A stretch of DNA of 64,000 nucleotides from contig NZ_JFCA01000009.1 of assembly GCF_000612585.1 (NCBI RefSeq), positions 62,001 through 126,000 on the forward strand, in the 5' to 3' direction. Of the stretch, positions 56,136 through 63,589 are shown one piece after another; positions within the stretch are counted from its first letter, which is position 1, and each line of letters begins with the position of its first letter. The notes under the pieces are model-generated. The model searched no databases. It had not been told where the DNA came from and saw only the letters and a list, made by a program, of their open reading frames with translations. A program made the position numbers and the translations under genes. Source of the stretch: Pseudomonas sp. CHM02 (lineage in GTDB: Bacteria; Pseudomonadota; Gammaproteobacteria; Pseudomonadales; Pseudomonadaceae).

Positions 56136-56229
56136 AATATTTGATCCGCTTTAGAGAACTCGACCTTTTCTATTAAGCACGATCTTTTAGAGAAGTCCCG
56201 TTTCGTTACGCAACTTTTACGGCGGTCAT

Positions 56230-57330
56230 ATGGCTCTTTGCTTTCGCGTTGCAACCCCCTGCGATGTGCCTGAATTAGTGGCACTGGAACAGCACTGTTT
56301 CACCACTGACCGACTGTCATTGCGCAGTTTCCAGTGGATGGTCAGCCGCGCCCACGGCCAGTTGCTGGTGGCGGACAATGACGGGCAGCTCCTCGGCTAT
56401 GCGCTGGTGCTGTTCCACCGGGGCACCTCGTTGGCGCGCCTGTACTCCATCGCCATTGCCGAGCACGCGCGCGGCCTGGGGCTGGGCAAACAGCTGCTCG
56501 CACGCATCGAGTCCATCGCCGTGGAACACGACTGCGCCTACCTGCGCCTGGAAGTGCGCACCGACAACCCCGGCGCCCTCGCCCTGTATGAGCGCAATGG
56601 CTACCGACGTTTCGCGCTGCTCAACGATTACTACGAAGACCACACCGCCGCCTTGCGCCTGGAGAAACGCATCGTCCAGCACCAGGATGCGCGCCCGCAA
56701 AGCGTGCCCTATTACCAGCAGACCACCGACTTCACCTGTGGCGCCGCCTGCCTGCTGATGGCCATGGGCGCGCTGGTACCTGCGCGCATGGCGCAACGGC
56801 GTGAAGAGCTGCAGATCTGGCGCGAAGCGACCACCGTGTTCATGACCGCCGGCCATGGCGGCTGCAGCCCCCAAGGGTTGGCCCTGGCGGCCTGGCGCCG
56901 GGGTTTTGCGGTGCGCATGCAGGTGAATGTGAGCGGGCCGCTGTTTCTGGATGGGGTGCGTGATGCGCATAAAAAGGATGTCATGCGCCTGGTGCATGAG
57001 GCCTTCGAAGAGGAATTGGCCGGCAGTGACGTCGAGCAAGTGTTCGGCGGTGCACTGGATTTGCCCCAGGTCTTGCGCGAGGGCGGCCAGCCGTTGGTAT
57101 TGATCAGCAGCTACCGCCTCACCCGCTCCAAATCACCGCACTGGGTGATGGTCACCGACTGCGACGACGACTTCGTCTACCTGCACGACCCGGACGTCGA
57201 CCACAGCCAGCACCGCCAGCCCCTGGACTGCCAGCATTTGCCGGTCAGCCATGGGGAGTTCGAGCGCATGTGCCGGTTCGGCAACAACAAACTGCGCGCG
57301 GCGGTGGTGGTCTTCAAGCCACCTGCTTGA
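56230..57330 (+). CDS. GNAT acetyltransferase fused to a C39-like cysteine peptidase
   Basis: A 366-residue fusion. Residues 1-155 are a RimI-like GNAT domain with motif A IAIAEHARGLGLGKQLLARIE and the ALALYERNGYRRF motif B. Residues 160-366 are a C39-like papain-fold peptidase: the active Cys is C170 (TDFTCGAACLLMAMG) and the His is H304 (SPHWVMVTD), with Asp in YLHDPDVDHS. C39 peptidases usually cleave leader peptides at a double-Gly site. It is divergent from the RimK-type ligase, so acetylation, peptide cleavage and amino-acid ligation may act on one peptide. Its end overlaps the sfnG 3' end by 17 bp. Confidence 0.87.
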   Translation: MALCFRVATPCDVPELVALEQHCFTTDRLSLRSFQWMVSRAHGQLLVADNDGQLLGYALVLFHRGTSLARLYSIAIAEHARGLGLGKQLLARIESIAVEHDCAYLRLEVRTDNPGALALYERNGYRRFALLNDYYEDHTAALRLEKRIVQHQDARPQSVPYYQQTTDFTCGAACLLMAMGALVPARMAQRREELQIWREATTVFMTAGHGGCSPQGLALAAWRRGFAVRMQVNVSGPLFLDGVRDAHKKDVMRLVHEAFEEELAGSDVEQVFGGALDLPQVLREGGQPLVLISSYRLTRSKSPHWVMVTDCDDDFVYLHDPDVDHSQHRQPLDCQHLPVSHGEFERMCRFGNNKLRAAVVVFKPPA

Positions 57331-58399
57331 TCGCGGCCTTGGCTTCCAGTTCGCGCACCAGCGGCAACACGCGTTTGCCGAAGTATTCGACTTCTTCCTG
57401 GAAGTGCAGGAAGCCGGCGAGCACCAGGTCCACCCCTACCGCCTTCAGCGCGACGATGCGCTCGGCGATCTGCTGCGGCGTGCCGATCAGGTTGGTCTTG
57501 AAGCCATCGTTGTACTGCACCAGGTCTTCGAAACTGGACTTGGCCCAGTTGCCCTCGCCTTCCGGCGAAGCCTTGCCGGCCTGCCTGGCTGCATCGCCGA
57601 AGGCATTCACCGCCTCCGGATCAGCCTTGTCGATGATTTCTGCCAACACGGCGCGGGCTTCTTCCTCGGTGTCGCGGGCGATCACGAAAGCGTTGACGCC
57701 GACCTTGACCGAATGGTTATTCGCGGCCGCCTTGGCGCGAATATCATCGACCTGGGCCTTGATGCCTTCCGGGGTGTTGCCGTTGGTGAAGTACCAGTCC
57801 GAGACCCGCGCGGCCATGTCCCGCGCTGCCCGCGAGCTGCCCCCCTGGAACACTTCCGGCTGGCCGAGTGGCTTGGGCTTGAGGGTGTATTGGTTGAAAC
57901 GGTAGAAATCGCCCTTGAAGGTGAAGTCGTCCTGGGTCCAGATGCCTTTGAGGGCGCGGATGAACTCTTCGGAGCGGCGATAGCGCTCGTCGTGCTCCAG
58001 CCAGTGTTCGCCGATAGCCTGGAACTCGCCCTTGAACCAGCCGCTGACGATATTTACCGCGATACGGCCGTTGGTGAGCTGGTCGATGGTTGCCAATTGC
58101 TTGGCCGCCAGCGCCGGTTGCCACGGGCCTGGCAGGATCGCAGCGATCACCTTGAGGGTGGTGGTCGCCGCCAGCAGCGCATGGCTGAACGCCACGGACT
58201 CATGCTGGTTTTCGGCGCCGTAGCCGGCGGTGAAGCGGATCTGGGTGAGGCCGTACTCGAAGCCCGCGGCTTCGGCCAGTTGCGCCAGTTTGCGGTTGTA
58301 GTCGATGCCCCAGTGGGTACGTTGCTCGATCTTGCTGACCACCAGCCCACCGCTGACGTTGGGCACCCAATAGGCAAATTTCACGGCTTGCTGACTCAT
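57314..58399 (-). CDS. sfnG: dimethyl sulfone monooxygenase (FMNH2-dependent)
   Basis: A 361-residue flavin-dependent luciferase-like monooxygenase. It matches SfnG in its N-terminal VKFAYWVPNVSGGLVVSKIEQ and WGIDYNRKLAQLAE, with the FMN-barrel markers LPGPWQPALAAKQLATID and NIVSGWFKGEF. SfnG converts dimethyl sulfone to methanesulfinate when sulfate is scarce. An almost ideal sigma-54 promoter lies 42 bp upstream of its ATG. Its 3' end overlaps the GNAT/C39 gene by 17 bp. Confidence 0.93.
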   Translation of the reverse strand: MSQQAVKFAYWVPNVSGGLVVSKIEQRTHWGIDYNRKLAQLAEAAGFEYGLTQIRFTAGYGAENQHESVAFSHALLAATTTLKVIAAILPGPWQPALAAKQLATIDQLTNGRIAVNIVSGWFKGEFQAIGEHWLEHDERYRRSEEFIRALKGIWTQDDFTFKGDFYRFNQYTLKPKPLGQPEVFQGGSSRAARDMAARVSDWYFTNGNTPEGIKAQVDDIRAKAAANNHSVKVGVNAFVIARDTEEEARAVLAEIIDKADPEAVNAFGDAARQAGKASPEGEGNWAKSSFEDLVQYNDGFKTNLIGTPQQIAERIVALKAVGVDLVLAGFLHFQEEVEYFGKRVLPLVRELEAKAAIKQVA

Positions 58400-58440
58400 C
58401 TAGCGGTACCTCGCACAAAAGGGATGTACCGAAAGCTTGA

Positions 58441-58456
58441 GCAGCAAGCGTGCCAG
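58441..58456 (-). promoter_or_regulatory. sigma-54 promoter of sfnG
   Basis: On the minus strand CTGGCACGCTTGCTGC has the GG-N10-GC spacing with a perfect TGGCACG -24 element; the -12 is CTGC instead of TTGC. It lies 42 bp before the sfnG ATG. Confidence 0.75.
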
Positions 58457-58540
58457 GCGGGGAAACGCCCGTGCCAGGCGCGCTGCGTTGAATGGCGGGT
58501 GCCGGCGCCGATGTCGCCGAGTACGCGATTTGTCGATCAG

Positions 58541-58558
58541 CTGTTGCCAGGGCAACAG
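58541..58558. promoter_or_regulatory. palindrome between sigma-54 promoters (candidate SfnR-type enhancer site)
   Basis: CTGTTGCC-AG-GGCAACAG is a perfect 8-2-8 palindrome between the two divergent sigma-54 promoters, about 42 bp from one and 85 bp from the other. That is the range used by enhancer-binding activators. Confidence 0.5.
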
Positions 58559-58599
58559 TGGCTGAAGGCTTTACCCCGCAAATACGGGCGCCGGCACCC

Positions 58600-58613
58600 G
58601 GCATGAACTGTGC
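58600..58613 (+). promoter_or_regulatory. sigma-54 promoter of the acyl-CoA-dehydrogenase-like gene
   Basis: GGCATGAACTGTGC has GG-N10-GC spacing, but the -24 element is CGGCAT and the -12 TGTGC, so it is weaker than the sfnG one. It lies 39 bp before ATG 58653. Confidence 0.55.
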
Positions 58614-58652
58614 AATCTCCCCTGCATTGATCACTGCCCAGGAACCTCGCCC

Positions 58653-59894
58653 ATGACCGAACAACACGTCATCAACCCGCTGTCCACCGGCGTCGACTAC
58701 CCGAGCCTGGCGGCACGCTTCCGGCCGATTTTCCAGCGCATCGCCGAGGGCGCCGTAGAGCGCGAACAGAACCGCACCCTGCCCCACGAACCGATCCAGT
58801 GGCTGAAAGAGGCCGGCTTTGGCGCTGTGCGTGTACCGGTGGAGTACGGCGGCGGCGGCGCTTCCCTGCCGCAGTTGTTCGAACTGCTGATTGAACTGGC
58901 CGAAGCCGACTCCAACGTGCCCCAAGCCCTGCGCGGGCACTTTGCCTTTGCCGAAGACCGCCTGAATGCACCGCCCAGCGCCGGCCGCGACCTGTGGTTC
59001 AAGCGTTTCGTGGACGGCGATATCGTCGGCTGCGCCTGGACCGAAATCGGCAACGTGGCCATCGGCGATGTGATCACACAGGTCAGCCGCGACGGCGACC
59101 ACTGGACGCTCAACGGAGAAAAGTTCTACAGCACCGGCAGCATCTTCGCCGACTGGATCGACGTGTACGCCCAACGCAGCGACACCGGCGCCGACGTGAT
59201 CGCCGCCACCCGCGCCCGTCAGCCTGGCGTGGAGCACAGCGACGACTGGGATGGCTTTGGCCAGCGCACCACCGGCAGCGGCACGTCGCGCTTTACCAAT
59301 GCAGTGGTGGAAGCAGACAACGTCATCGACTTTGCCACGCGTTTCAAATACCAGACCGCGTTCTACCAGTTGGTGCTGCTCGCCAGCCTGGCCGGTATCG
59401 GCCGCGCGGCATTGCGCGATGTGGCGCACCAAGTGCGCAGCCGCAAGCGCATCTACAGCCATGGCAATGCGGCCCATGTCAGCCAGGATTCGCAGATTCA
59501 ACAAGTGGTGGGCGAAGTGGCTGCCCTGGTGTACGCCGCCGAGGCCAGCGCGTTGAGAGCGACGCTGCCGGCACAACGAGCGTATGTGGCGCGGTTTGGG
59601 GGAGATGACGCGGTGGAGCGCGAAGCTAACGTGGCGGCCGAGATTGAGTCGGCCACGGCGCAGGTGGTGGTGTCGGAGTTGATCCAGCGTGCGACCAGTG
59701 AGTTGTTTAATGCATTGGGGGCTTCGGATGTGCGCCAGGGTAAGGCGCTGGATCGGCATTGGCGGAATGCGCGGACGGTGTCGTCGCATAATCCGGTGAT
59801 TTACAAGGCGCGGATTGTGGGGAATTGGGTGGTTAATGGGGTTGAGCCGCCGTTTGTTTGGCAGATTGGGAATGGACCGGGCGTAGTGGGTTGA
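58653..59894 (+). CDS. acyl-CoA-dehydrogenase-like flavin monooxygenase (SfnB/DszC-like) for sulfur acquisition
   Basis: A 413-residue protein of the acyl-CoA dehydrogenase fold. Conserved stretches are VPVEYGGGGASLPQ, GCAWTEIGNVAIGDV, TLNGEKFYSTGSIFADWID, GTSRFTNAVVEADNV, and the C-terminal LGASDVRQGKALDRHWRNART. In place of the catalytic Glu of true acyl-CoA dehydrogenases these DszC/SfnB-like enzymes use reduced flavin for monooxygenation of sulfur compounds. It is divergent from sfnG with facing sigma-54 promoters, which supports a role in using organosulfur under sulfate limitation. The exact substrate is unknown. Confidence 0.88.
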   Translation: MTEQHVINPLSTGVDYPSLAARFRPIFQRIAEGAVEREQNRTLPHEPIQWLKEAGFGAVRVPVEYGGGGASLPQLFELLIELAEADSNVPQALRGHFAFAEDRLNAPPSAGRDLWFKRFVDGDIVGCAWTEIGNVAIGDVITQVSRDGDHWTLNGEKFYSTGSIFADWIDVYAQRSDTGADVIAATRARQPGVEHSDDWDGFGQRTTGSGTSRFTNAVVEADNVIDFATRFKYQTAFYQLVLLASLAGIGRAALRDVAHQVRSRKRIYSHGNAAHVSQDSQIQQVVGEVAALVYAAEASALRATLPAQRAYVARFGGDDAVEREANVAAEIESATAQVVVSELIQRATSELFNALGASDVRQGKALDRHWRNARTVSSHNPVIYKARIVGNWVVNGVEPPFVWQIGNGPGVVG

Positions 59895-59910
59895 GGTTTT
59901 TTATAGGGGG

Positions 59911-60117
59911 TATATCCGTTATTTGCGTGATGGCGGAGTTTGGTTCCGCCCTTACGGCGGGTCACTTTGGAAAAGAACCGGAATGCCGGCCCAGCCCAAA
60001 GTAACCAAAGGGCTCTTGCCCCAACACTCGGCACCTCGCCTAGGCTCGGTGTGCCCGTAATTCGACAGTGATTTGGGGGGCGCCTAAGATCAAAGTCAAA
60101 AACAAAGCGCGGCGGCC
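59911..60117 (-). repeat. dispersed intergenic repeat, copy B (minus strand)
   Basis: The reverse-strand copy of the element at 747-945, including GGGCACACCGAGCCTAGGCG, GAGTGTTGGGGCAAGAGCCC and GGGCTGGGCCGGCATTCCGG, which copy C lacks. It starts 17 bp after the monooxygenase stop. With copy C it forms an inverted repeat with outward 3' ends. Confidence 0.85.
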
Positions 60118-60154
60118 GAATAGCCGACCGGATCGTTGAAGCGTACGCGCTCCC

Positions 60155-60280
60155 CTGTAAGAGCCGGGCTTGCCCGCGAAGGTCGTTAACGATGACGCGG
60201 GAAACCAGGATAAACGCGGCGCCTTCACTGGTCTTAGGGCTGCTTCGCAGCCCGACGCGGGGCAAGCCCGCTCACCACAG
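60155..60280. repeat. REP/REPIN-like element between repeat copies B and C
   Basis: CTGTAAGAGCCGGGCTTGCC on the left, with CGCGAAGGTCGTTAACGAT (also in the opmB REPIN), faces GCGGGGCAAGCCCGCTCACC on the right. A strong GGGCTGC/GCAGCCC hairpin lies at 60237-60253. Confidence 0.75.
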
Positions 60281-60329
60281 TAAGGCGGTTACACAGAACA
60301 AAAAGCGTATCTACGATGCGCAGCGAGTC

Positions 60330-60605
60330 GCTCTTGATCTTGATCTGGGGCGCCCCGTCAAACACGCTGGCCGAACGCAGGCTTGAATCCGTGGGTAACC
60401 CGGCAGGACGCCGGGTTAGCCGCGCTGGGCCAAGGATGGCCCATCGCGGCGGCCCACGGATTCAAGCCGGAGTGAGGGCACACCGAGCCTAGGCGAGGTG
60501 CCGAGTGTTGGGGCAAGAGCGTTTTGCTTACTTTTGCGCTCTTCAAAAGTGAGCCGCCGTAAGGGCGGAACCAATAGCCGCCGTTACCTAAACAACGGAT
60601 ATGTA
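60330..60605 (+). repeat. dispersed intergenic repeat, copy C (long form)
   Basis: It has the same 5' and 3' blocks as copies A and B, plus an extra module of about 90 bp (60380-60468). Arms GGCTTGAATCCGTGGG and CCCACGGATTCAAGCC form a perfect 16-bp stem that encloses two hairpins: AACCCGGC/GCCGGGTT and GCCGCG..GGGCCA/TGGCCC..CGCGGC. This makes a three-way junction. The 716-bp gap 59895-60610 is filled by copies B and C and the REP; no gene is seen in it. Confidence 0.88.
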
Positions 60606-60610
60606 CTCAA

Positions 60611-61396
60611 TCAGAAAGCCAGTTTATAGCCAATGGCCATGAGCATAACCGCCAAACAAGGCCGCAACACCCCATCTGGCAGCTTGCCAGTCATATGACT
60701 GCCAATGTAGATCCCCGGCAACGACCCCATCAACAAAAACCCGAGCAAATGCCAGTCCATGTTCCCCATGCTGGCATGCCCCAACCCCGCCACCAGGGTC
60801 AGCGGCACCGCATGCGCAATCTCAGTCCCCACCAGCCGCCGCGTGGCCAGGAACGGATACAGGATAAACAACGCCACAGTCCCCAGCGCCCCCGCGCCAA
60901 TGGACGTCAGGGCCACCATGGTACCGAGGATCGCCCCCGTCACCACCGTCAGCGCATTCAGATTGCGCGGGCGCATGTGGTAGTCATCGCCCGCATGCCG
61001 CTGGGCAAACGCCAACAGGCTCTTCTTGAACAGAATCGCCAGGGCCGTCAGCAGCAACACCACACCGAGGGCCTGCTTGATCACCGCATTCATCGCACTG
61101 GGATCGGTGTGCAGGCTGGCCAGGAACCACAGCGTCAGCAACACCGCAGGCACGCTGCCCAAGGTCAGCCAGCCCGTAATGGTCCAGTCGATATTCTTGT
61201 TCTTGCTGTGCACCAACACGCCACCGGACTTGGTGATGGCGGCGTACAACAGGTCGGTGCCCACCGCCGTGGCAGGGTTGATGCCGAACCACAGCAGGAT
61301 CGGGGTCATCAACGAGCCCCCGCCCACACCGGTCATTCCCACGATAAAACCAACGATCAGGCCAGCAATTACAAAACCAACATTCCCCACATCCAT
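60611..61396 (-). CDS. TauE/SafE family sulfite/organosulfonate exporter
   Basis: A 261-residue membrane protein with about eight hydrophobic helices and the TauE/SafE pattern: GLIVGFIVGMTGVGGGSLMTPILL near the N-terminus (GGGSLMTP), and a second repeat-like half with GAILGTMVALTSIGAGALGTVAL. Members export sulfite or sulfoacetate produced during sulfonate breakdown, which fits the nearby sulfone/sulfur genes. AGG of the probable ribosome site lies in the 3' arm of a 9-bp hairpin (61405-61434) upstream of the ATG. Confidence 0.88.
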   Translation of the reverse strand: MDVGNVGFVIAGLIVGFIVGMTGVGGGSLMTPILLWFGINPATAVGTDLLYAAITKSGGVLVHSKNKNIDWTITGWLTLGSVPAVLLTLWFLASLHTDPSAMNAVIKQALGVVLLLTALAILFKKSLLAFAQRHAGDDYHMRPRNLNALTVVTGAILGTMVALTSIGAGALGTVALFILYPFLATRRLVGTEIAHAVPLTLVAGLGHASMGNMDWHLLGFLLMGSLPGIYIGSHMTGKLPDGVLRPCLAVMLMAIGYKLAF

Positions 61397-61404
61397 TACA
61401 ACTA

Positions 61405-61434
61405 CCTGCGGCCTTATAAATTTCTGGCCGCAGG
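61405..61434 (-). promoter_or_regulatory. inverted repeat at the tauE-like gene ribosome site
   Basis: CCTGCGGCC and GGCCGCAGG form a perfect 9-bp stem with a 12-nt AT-rich loop. On the minus strand the 3' arm contains the only purine-rich segment (AGG) before the start codon, so it could hide the ribosome site, or it may be a DNA operator. Confidence 0.45.
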
Positions 61435-61487
61435 ATAGCGATTTTTCTTATAACGACTTATATCAATATGATCTGACTTTATGCCTT

Positions 61488-62258
61488 TTAACTCAGTCGA
61501 TGACACACGTAGGCCTGGGTCTGATACGGAAAAGCCACAGTGTCCCGCCCCTTCAACGCCGGATGCGTGTCGATCAGCGTCTGCAACTGCGCAGTGACGG
61601 CTGCCTTGGGCCCATCAGCCAGCGCGGCGATAAAACTCACGGAGAGGAAGCGGTCCATGATCACCTCCTGAGGGCTGCCGACATGGCTGTAGGAAAAACA
61701 GGTCAATTCGGGTTCGGAAAAATACTCGCCAGTGAAGGCCTCGCGCCAACGCCCGGTATGAAAACGCGGGGTATCACCCTCGTAAGGGGTGATGATGTCG
61801 GTAATGGCGGCGACCCAATCCACCGATTCATCCCGCACATTCCACACCAGGCCAAGGCGGCCGGCGGGCTTGAGCACGCGGTGGATTTCTGCCAGCGCCG
61901 CCTCGGTGGAAAACCAGTGGAATGCCTGGGCGCACACCACGGCATCGGCACTGCCGGACGGCAACGGGATGGACTCAGCGGTGCCATTGACCAGGCGCAC
62001 ATCCGGCAGCAGTCGGGTCAATTGCGCGCCCATCGCCGCTACGGGTTCGACGGCCGTCAATGTCGGCGCCAGGGTGCTGAGCAAACGCGTGAACTTGCCG
62101 GTGCCGGCCCCCAGGTCAATCACGTTGGACTGTGCATCGACGCGCAAGGTCTCCGCCAGCCAGCCCGTGAGTTGCCTGGGATAATCCGGCCGGCCTTGGG
62201 CGTAGGTCACGGCCTGGGTAGAGAAACCTCGTTGAGCAGACGTGTGAACACCAGTCAT
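61488..62258 (-). CDS. class I SAM-dependent methyltransferase
   Basis: A 256-residue methyltransferase. Motif I is VIDLGAGTGKFTRLL (about residues 47-61), the acidic loop follows at VEPVAAM, and FHWFSTEAALAEIHRVLKPAGRLGLVWN (motif III-IV area) is typical of the Methyltransf_11 type. I start at MTGVHTSAQR (62258), where AGGAGAG lies 7 nt upstream; the frame is open to 62309. The substrate is unknown. It lies upstream of the exporter gene on the same strand with a 91-bp gap. Confidence 0.87.
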   Translation of the reverse strand: MTGVHTSAQRGFSTQAVTYAQGRPDYPRQLTGWLAETLRVDAQSNVIDLGAGTGKFTRLLSTLAPTLTAVEPVAAMGAQLTRLLPDVRLVNGTAESIPLPSGSADAVVCAQAFHWFSTEAALAEIHRVLKPAGRLGLVWNVRDESVDWVAAITDIITPYEGDTPRFHTGRWREAFTGEYFSEPELTCFSYSHVGSPQEVIMDRFLSVSFIAALADGPKAAVTAQLQTLIDTHPALKGRDTVAFPYQTQAYVCHRLS

Positions 62259-62396
62259 TGCCAATCTCTCCTCGGATAAAGCGGGGGCACAGTGTGCGCG
62301 CTCTGACATTTATTTTCTAATCGCTGCATCCAATCGTGCCGGCCATGGGTAGTCCTTTCAGTCACCCCGCTGTTTTACTGAAATGGAGAAGTACCC

Positions 62397-62918
62397 ATGA
62401 ACGCTAAAGCACTGTTCTGCCTCACCACCCTGCTGGCCGCTGCACCTGCCGCATTCGCCCAGACCGGCTTGCCGGACAGCATCAAGGTACCGGACGGCCA
62501 CAAGGTGGCGCTGGAAACCACCGGCGTCGGCGAAATCACCTACGAGTGCCGCGACAAGGCCAACGCTGCCGGCCAGACCGAGTGGACCTTTGTCGGACCC
62601 AAGGCAGTATTGAATGACCGCAGTGGCAAGCAGGTCGGCACCTATTTCGGCCCACCTGCCACCTGGCAGGCCAAGGACGGTTCGAAAGTCACCGGCACTC
62701 AGTTGGCCGTGGCGCCATCCGGTGCGGGCAACCTGCCGTATCAACTGGTCAAGGCCAACCCGGCCGAAGGCAAGGGCGCGATGAGTGGCGTGAGCTACAT
62801 CCAGCGCGTAGCCCTCAAGGGAGGTGTGGCGCCGAGCACTGAGTGCACGGCGGCCAACAAAGGCAAGCAGGAAGTGGTGAAGTACCAGGCCGACTACATT
62901 TTTTGGGCAGCCAACTGA
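62397..62918 (+). CDS. DUF3455 family exported protein
   Basis: A 173-residue protein with a signal peptide (MNAKALFCLTTLLAAAPAAF, ending AFA-QT), probably periplasmic. It matches the DUF3455 pattern: ITYECRDKANAAGQTEWTFVGPKA, WQAKDGSKVTGTQ, GMSGVSYIQRVALKGG-like MSGVSYIQRVALKGG, and a terminal KYQADYIFW. Two Cys (YECR, STECTAAN) could form a disulfide. Function is unknown. An ECF sigma factor gene follows after a REP; whether it is a regulon member is open. Confidence 0.82.
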   Translation: MNAKALFCLTTLLAAAPAAFAQTGLPDSIKVPDGHKVALETTGVGEITYECRDKANAAGQTEWTFVGPKAVLNDRSGKQVGTYFGPPATWQAKDGSKVTGTQLAVAPSGAGNLPYQLVKANPAEGKGAMSGVSYIQRVALKGGVAPSTECTAANKGKQEVVKYQADYIFWAAN

Positions 62919-62941
62919 GCAAAGTCGGCTACGCTGCCCCC

Positions 62942-63022
62942 TGTAGCTTGCCGGCGATGGCGACGTGCCAGTCAACACATCAGAGACTGTCCCGCCGTTA
63001 TCGCCGGCAAGCCGGCTCCTAC
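62942..63022. repeat. REPIN with truncated left arm
   Basis: The left arm reads TGTAG-CTTGCCGGCGATGG, missing the GAGCCGG of the normal unit. The right arm is complete (TATCGCCGGCAAGCCGGCTCCTAC). It lies between the DUF3455 gene and the sigma factor gene. Confidence 0.8.
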
Positions 63023-63058
63023 GGGGGATGGCGCTGGTGATTAAGGTGGTGGAAATAC

Positions 63059-63589
63059 GTGTCCTTGCCTGATGTGGACTTTGATTACGAGGCCTGTCTG
63101 ACAGCGTGCGCCCGTGGCGATCAACGCGCGTTGCGCCAGCTCTATGAGCAGGACAGCAGTCGTCTGCTCGGCGTGGCGCTGCGCATCGCCAGGGACCGCT
63201 CCCTGGCCGAAGACATCGTGCATGACGCGTTCATCAAGATCTGGCGCGGCGCGTGCAGTTTCGACCCCAGCCGCGGTTCGGCCCGTGGCTGGGTGTTCAG
63301 CGTGACACGTCACCTGGCGCTGAATGTCGTGCGCAATCACTACCGTGAAGTGCCACTGGGCGACGAGCACGAATCCATCAGCACCGACGCATTTGAATTC
63401 AGCGCACGCTCCGGGCAAGTCCACACCTGCCTGGAGCAGCTCGACCCGGCCCGCCGCACGTGCATCCTGCATGCCTATGTCGACGGTTATTCCCACAGCG
63501 AAATCGCCCGGAAACTGGACACCCCGCTGGGGACCGTCAAAGCCTGGATCAAACGTAGCCTCGCCGCGCTGCGGGAGTGCATGGCATGA
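63059..63589 (+). CDS. ECF-type sigma-70 factor
   Basis: A 176-residue extracytoplasmic-function sigma factor. Region 2 is seen in RLLGVALRIARDRSLAEDIVHDAFIKIWRG and region 4 in YVDGYSHSEIARKLDTPLGTVKAWIKRSLAALRE. The start is a GTG at 63059. Its TGA overlaps the ATG of the following gene by 4 bp (ATGA), giving the classic pair with an anti-sigma factor. Confidence 0.92.
   Translation: MSLPDVDFDYEACLTACARGDQRALRQLYEQDSSRLLGVALRIARDRSLAEDIVHDAFIKIWRGACSFDPSRGSARGWVFSVTRHLALNVVRNHYREVPLGDEHESISTDAFEFSARSGQVHTCLEQLDPARRTCILHAYVDGYSHSEIARKLDTPLGTVKAWIKRSLAALRECMA

Noticed and set aside
60192..60386. Short open frames within the repeat block 59911-60605
   Set aside because: They fall in repeat copies and REP DNA, change between copies and lack ribosome sites.
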